In this document: positions 4,525 to 7,318 of the stretch, in pieces
How the letters are laid out: each line of letters starts with the position of its first letter
How positions within the stretch are numbered: position 1 is the first letter of the stretch
Source: Helicobacteraceae bacterium
Lineage (GTDB): Bacteria > Campylobacterota > Campylobacteria > Campylobacterales > Sulfurimonadaceae
Reading direction: 5' to 3'
Assembly: GCA_024635885.1 (NCBI GenBank)
Contig: JAGXIA010000077.1
Span: 1 to 7,318, forward strand
Length of the DNA: 7,318 nt
The notes under the pieces: model-generated
What the model saw: only the letters and a program-made list of their open reading frames with translations
The model's database searches: none
Told to the model about the DNA's origin: nothing
Translations under genes and position numbers: made by a program

Positions 4525-6174
4525 ATGAAACTTCATTCATATCATATAAATAAAAAATACACTACTAGCGTAGCTTATTTCTCAATGGAGTTTGCAATTG
4601 ATCAAGCTCTTAAAATATACTCGGGTGGTTTAGGCTTTTTAGCCGGATCACATATGCGAAGTGTATTTGATTTACAACAAAATGTAGTCGGAATTGGAAT
4701 ATTATGGAGCTTTGCTTATTATGATCAGACGCGTAATGAAGACCGTACCCTTAAACCGATGTATACGAGAAAATTTTATTCATTTTTAGAAGAATTACCG
4801 GTGAGAGTAATTGTCAGAATTAATAATCAAGATGTAACTGTAAAAGCATTTTTACTTCGTCCAGAAATTTTCGGTTCAGCACCAATGATTTTATTATCAA
4901 CAGATACTGATGAAAATGATCATTTATCTCGTACTATTACACATAAACTTTATGATGGAAATGAAACAACTCGTATAGCCCAAGAGATAGTTCTCGGAAT
5001 AGGCGGAACTAAGGTTCTTGAAGCTATTAATCATAAGGTAGATATTTATCATATGAACGAAGGACATGCGCTTCCTCTTGTATATGAGTTATATAATCGC
5101 TTTAACGATATGCAAGAGGTAAGAAAACATGTAGTTTTTACTACGCATACACCTGAAGCTGCTGGTAATGAAGTACATAATATTTATGTACTTCGTGACA
5201 TGGGCTTTTTTGCTGGAAATAGTTTAGAGACTGTTCGTAGTATTAGCGGTTATGAAAATAGTGATAATTTCAGCTTAACAGTTGGAGCTCTTCGAAGTGC
5301 AAAAAGATCAAATGCTGTTTCAAAAATACATGGTATTGTATCTCAAGATATGTGGAAAGATGTAGAAGGCAAATGTGAGATTATATCTATTACAAATGCC
5401 CAAAATAAAAAATATTGGACAGATAAAACACTTCTTCGTGCTTTGGATGAACATGAAGATTATGAACTTATAGCTAGAAAAAAACATCTTAAAAAAATAC
5501 TATTTGAAGAAGTGGCTGACCAGACAGGTAAATTATTTGACCCAGAAGTATTAACAATAGTTTGGGCAAGAAGATTTGCTGAGTACAAGCGTCCTGGTCT
5601 ATTGAAGTATGACTTTGATCGATTTGTCGGCTTGATTGAAAATAAAGAAAAACCTGTTCAAATTATATGGGCTGGTAAACCATATCCAACTGATTATGGT
5701 GCTATGGATATTTTCAATGAGTTAGTTTTGCTTAGTCAAAGATACAAAAATATAGCCGTTCTGGTAGGTTATGAACTGGCTTTATCTAAGCTACTCAAGC
5801 AAGGAAGTGATATTTGGTTAAATACTCCAAGAATCACAAGAGAGGCTAGTGGTACCAGTGGTATGACAGCAACAATGAACGGCTCAATTCATTTCTCAAT
5901 TAATGATGGTTGGCATCCAGAATTTGCAAGAAATGGTAAAAATGCATTCACAATACATGAAGTTGATTATAGGTTAAGTTCTGCTGAACAAGATAAAATA
6001 GATAACAAGAATATGATGTATATTTTAGAAGATAAAATAATCCCTATTTATTATGACAAGCCCGAAGAATGGGTTTCAATAATGAAAAATGCGATGAGAG
6101 AGATTGACCCGGAATTTGACTCAGGCAGAATGGCAAACGAATATTATGTTGAAATGTTCGATTATAAGGCTTAG
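4525..6174 (+). CDS. glgP: Alpha-glucan phosphorylase-like protein (GT35 family) lacking the PLP lysine
   Basis: This 549-residue protein is clearly of the alpha-glucan phosphorylase superfamily. It has YFSMEFAI near the N-terminus, SGGLGFLAGSH (33-43), YHMNEGH (175-181), TTHTPEAAGNE (206-216), WARRFAEYKR (347-356), AGKPYP (383-388), and EASGTSGM (440-447) leading into MNGSIHFSINDGW. Phosphorylases release glucose-1-phosphate from glycogen or maltodextrin using pyridoxal phosphate bound to a lysine in the motif EASGTxxMK. Here that lysine is Thr448 (codon ACA at 5866-5868). The phosphate-contacting Arg350 and Lys355 are kept. The length is well below the roughly 800 residues of classical GlgP but near the core domain of the shorter family (TIGR02094). 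It may be a cofactor-free glycosyltransferase, or a regulatory or inactive member; the true reaction is not established. I recall similar MT-containing proteins in other bacteria, so the substitution is probably a clade trait, not an error. AAGG seven bases upstream supports the start, nine bases after pgi. Confidence 0.8.
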   Translation: MKLHSYHINKKYTTSVAYFSMEFAIDQALKIYSGGLGFLAGSHMRSVFDLQQNVVGIGILWSFAYYDQTRNEDRTLKPMYTRKFYSFLEELPVRVIVRINNQDVTVKAFLLRPEIFGSAPMILLSTDTDENDHLSRTITHKLYDGNETTRIAQEIVLGIGGTKVLEAINHKVDIYHMNEGHALPLVYELYNRFNDMQEVRKHVVFTTHTPEAAGNEVHNIYVLRDMGFFAGNSLETVRSISGYENSDNFSLTVGALRSAKRSNAVSKIHGIVSQDMWKDVEGKCEIISITNAQNKKYWTDKTLLRALDEHEDYELIARKKHLKKILFEEVADQTGKLFDPEVLTIVWARRFAEYKRPGLLKYDFDRFVGLIENKEKPVQIIWAGKPYPTDYGAMDIFNELVLLSQRYKNIAVLVGYELALSKLLKQGSDIWLNTPRITREASGTSGMTATMNGSIHFSINDGWHPEFARNGKNAFTIHEVDYRLSSAEQDKIDNKNMMYILEDKIIPIYYDKPEEWVSIMKNAMREIDPEFDSGRMANEYYVEMFDYKA

Positions 6175-6204
6175 ACAGATGACTTTAAATATAGGGTTGA
6201 AACA

Positions 6205-7164
6205 ATGGCATTAGCAGTAATGTGTTCTGGTGGTGATGCACCAGGAATGAATCCGGCTATAAAAAAATTTGTTGATTATGCGCAAAAAAAAGACCAAGTC
6301 CCATATTTGATTTATGATGGATTAGAGGGCTTGATAGACAATAAAATAAAAAAAGCAACACATCATGAGGTGGCGGGAATAGTCCACATTGGGGGAACTA
6401 TTATCCGTTCTTCTCGCTCGAAACGTTTTTTTGAATATGAATACCGCTTACAAGCATTTAATAATCTTAACTTGCATGACATACAAGGTGTTGTAGTCCT
6501 AGGCGGAGACGGTTCTTTTCGTGCTATGCAAAGATTTAGTTCAGAGTTTGATATAAATTTTGTTGGAATACCCAGTACCATAGATAATGATATTTATGGA
6601 ACAGAATATTGTCTAGGTGTTGATACTGCATTAAATGTAATTAGAGATGCACTAGATAAAATACGAGATACGGCAGCATCATTTAATCGTGCTTTTTTAA
6701 TAGAAGTTATGGGAAGAGACTGTGGCTATCTTGCTGTTGTATCTGCTATGATTAGTGGAGCTGAAATTTGTATCATCCCAGAAGTTGAATTCAAACGTGA
6801 TGAAGTTGAAAAAAAATTAACACAAGAAATAAAGGATGGGCGAAATTACATTTTAGCCATTATCTCCGAGGGCGCTAAAAAAACATCTGAGATCCATGAA
6901 TGGATTCAAGATAAACTAGGACTAGAAACCAGAGTAAGTATTTTAGGACATATTCAAAGAGGTGGAAACCCTTCTGTATATGATCGTATGATGGCTTTTG
7001 ATTTTACAATTCAAGCTGTTGACTATTTACTTTCTCACAACGACTCTAATAAAGTTGTAGTATTTAATAAGGGTGAATTTAGTTTTATGGAAATTGAAGA
7101 TGTTGTATCAAATAAATACGAGTTACCTGAACATCTTTTAAATGCAATTAATTATTTAGATTAA
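6205..7164 (+). CDS. pfkA: ATP-dependent 6-phosphofructokinase
   Basis: This 319-residue cytosolic enzyme phosphorylates fructose-6-phosphate to fructose-1,6-bisphosphate. The length equals that of the E. coli PfkA type. Motifs are SGGDAPGMN (8-16), GGDGS (100-104), STIDND (124-129) with catalytic Asp127, VMGRDCGYLA (substrate binding), PEVEF, and the C-terminal ILGHIQRGG. Glycine 103 in GGDGS is the mark of ATP use; pyrophosphate enzymes have Asp there and Lys at 124. Residue 124 here is Ser, not the usual Gly, so ATP use is likely but that site deviates. In the effector site, the positions of E. coli Arg21 and Arg25 are Lys20 and Asp24, so regulation by ADP or phosphoenolpyruvate may differ. 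The start follows AGGG by eight bases, and the gene begins 30 bases after the phosphorylase-like gene. Campylobacter jejuni and Helicobacter pylori lack this enzyme, so its presence points to a more complete glycolytic route. Confidence 0.92.
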   Translation: MALAVMCSGGDAPGMNPAIKKFVDYAQKKDQVPYLIYDGLEGLIDNKIKKATHHEVAGIVHIGGTIIRSSRSKRFFEYEYRLQAFNNLNLHDIQGVVVLGGDGSFRAMQRFSSEFDINFVGIPSTIDNDIYGTEYCLGVDTALNVIRDALDKIRDTAASFNRAFLIEVMGRDCGYLAVVSAMISGAEICIIPEVEFKRDEVEKKLTQEIKDGRNYILAIISEGAKKTSEIHEWIQDKLGLETRVSILGHIQRGGNPSVYDRMMAFDFTIQAVDYLLSHNDSNKVVVFNKGEFSFMEIEDVVSNKYELPEHLLNAINYLD

Positions 7165-7175
7165 AAAGGACTAAA

Positions 7176-7318
7176 ATGAAAGCAGTAGTAATGGCAGGTG
7201 GGTTTGGAACTAGAATTCAACCACTTACACACTCAAGACCAAAACCAATGTTACCAGTTGTAGATAGACCTATGATGGAACATACAATGATGATGTTGAA
7301 GGACTTAGGCATTACTGA
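7176..7318 (+). CDS. Sugar-phosphate nucleotidyltransferase, N-terminus only (cut by window end)
   Basis: Only the first 47 codons are present. They contain the nucleotide-binding signature of the NTP_transferase family: AGGFGTRIQPLT (7-18) followed by PKPMLPV (22-28). Such enzymes join a sugar-1-phosphate to a nucleoside triphosphate. The visible part fits either mannose-1-phosphate guanylyltransferase, which in some bacteria is fused to a phosphomannomutase domain, or a glucose-1-phosphate nucleotidyltransferase; it does not decide between them. AAAGGA (7165-7170) lies five bases before the ATG, and the gene starts 11 bases after pfkA, so it is the fifth visible gene of the operon. A fused mutase would fit the operon by supplying the hexose-1-phosphate to hexose-6-phosphate step. 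Confidence 0.85.
   Translation, partial: MKAVVMAGGFGTRIQPLTHSRPKPMLPVVDRPMMEHTMMMLKDLGIT

Noticed and set aside
6205..7164. Pyrophosphate-dependent phosphofructokinase
   Set aside because: The GGDGS glycine is present and Lys124 is absent. These mark the ATP-dependent type, although Ser124 is atypical.

Overview
The window is AT-rich and most resembles a member of the Campylobacterota (epsilonproteobacteria) of the free-living Sulfurimonas/Sulfurovum/Arcobacter type. That placement is an inference from base composition, protein flavour and the short phosphoglucose isomerase. There was no database search. No RNA gene, insertion sequence or CRISPR array was seen, and no stretch longer than 257 bases lacks a gene.

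Left part (1-1400): the 3' end of an unrecognised, helix-rich, coiled-coil-like protein is followed by two small genes. The first encodes an 83-residue secreted peptide with a signal sequence and six cysteines, every one in a Lys-Cys-Gly context, mostly within a repeated KCGAEKKA unit. The second encodes a four-helix DoxX-family membrane protein. Together they look like the precursor (HvfA) and membrane component (HvfX) of a copper-responsive, cysteine-modified RiPP metallophore system. The usual maturation genes (the DUF692/MNIO enzyme HvfB and its partner HvfC) are not beside them. This split or reduced system is the most interesting part of the window. A hairpin at 1345-1374 separates the pair from the next gene.

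Middle (1401-2278): a minus-strand alpha/beta-hydrolase of the phospholipase/carboxylesterase family has a complete catalytic triad and possibly a leaderless transcript. It is followed by a 257-base AT-rich divergent intergenic region with several inverted repeats.

Right part (2279-7318): five closely packed plus-strand genes form an apparent central sugar-phosphate operon. They are glyceraldehyde-3-phosphate dehydrogenase (gap), glucose-6-phosphate isomerase (pgi), an alpha-glucan-phosphorylase-like protein, ATP-type 6-phosphofructokinase (pfkA), and the start of a sugar-phosphate nucleotidyltransferase cut by the window end. Junctions are -1, 9, 30 and 11 bases. The set would link glucan storage, the hexose-phosphate pool, upper and lower glycolysis or gluconeogenesis, and nucleotide-sugar synthesis. 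Two members have informative oddities. The GAPDH lacks the residues that normally fix NAD specificity, and the phosphorylase-like protein has threonine where phosphorylases carry the lysine that binds pyridoxal phosphate.
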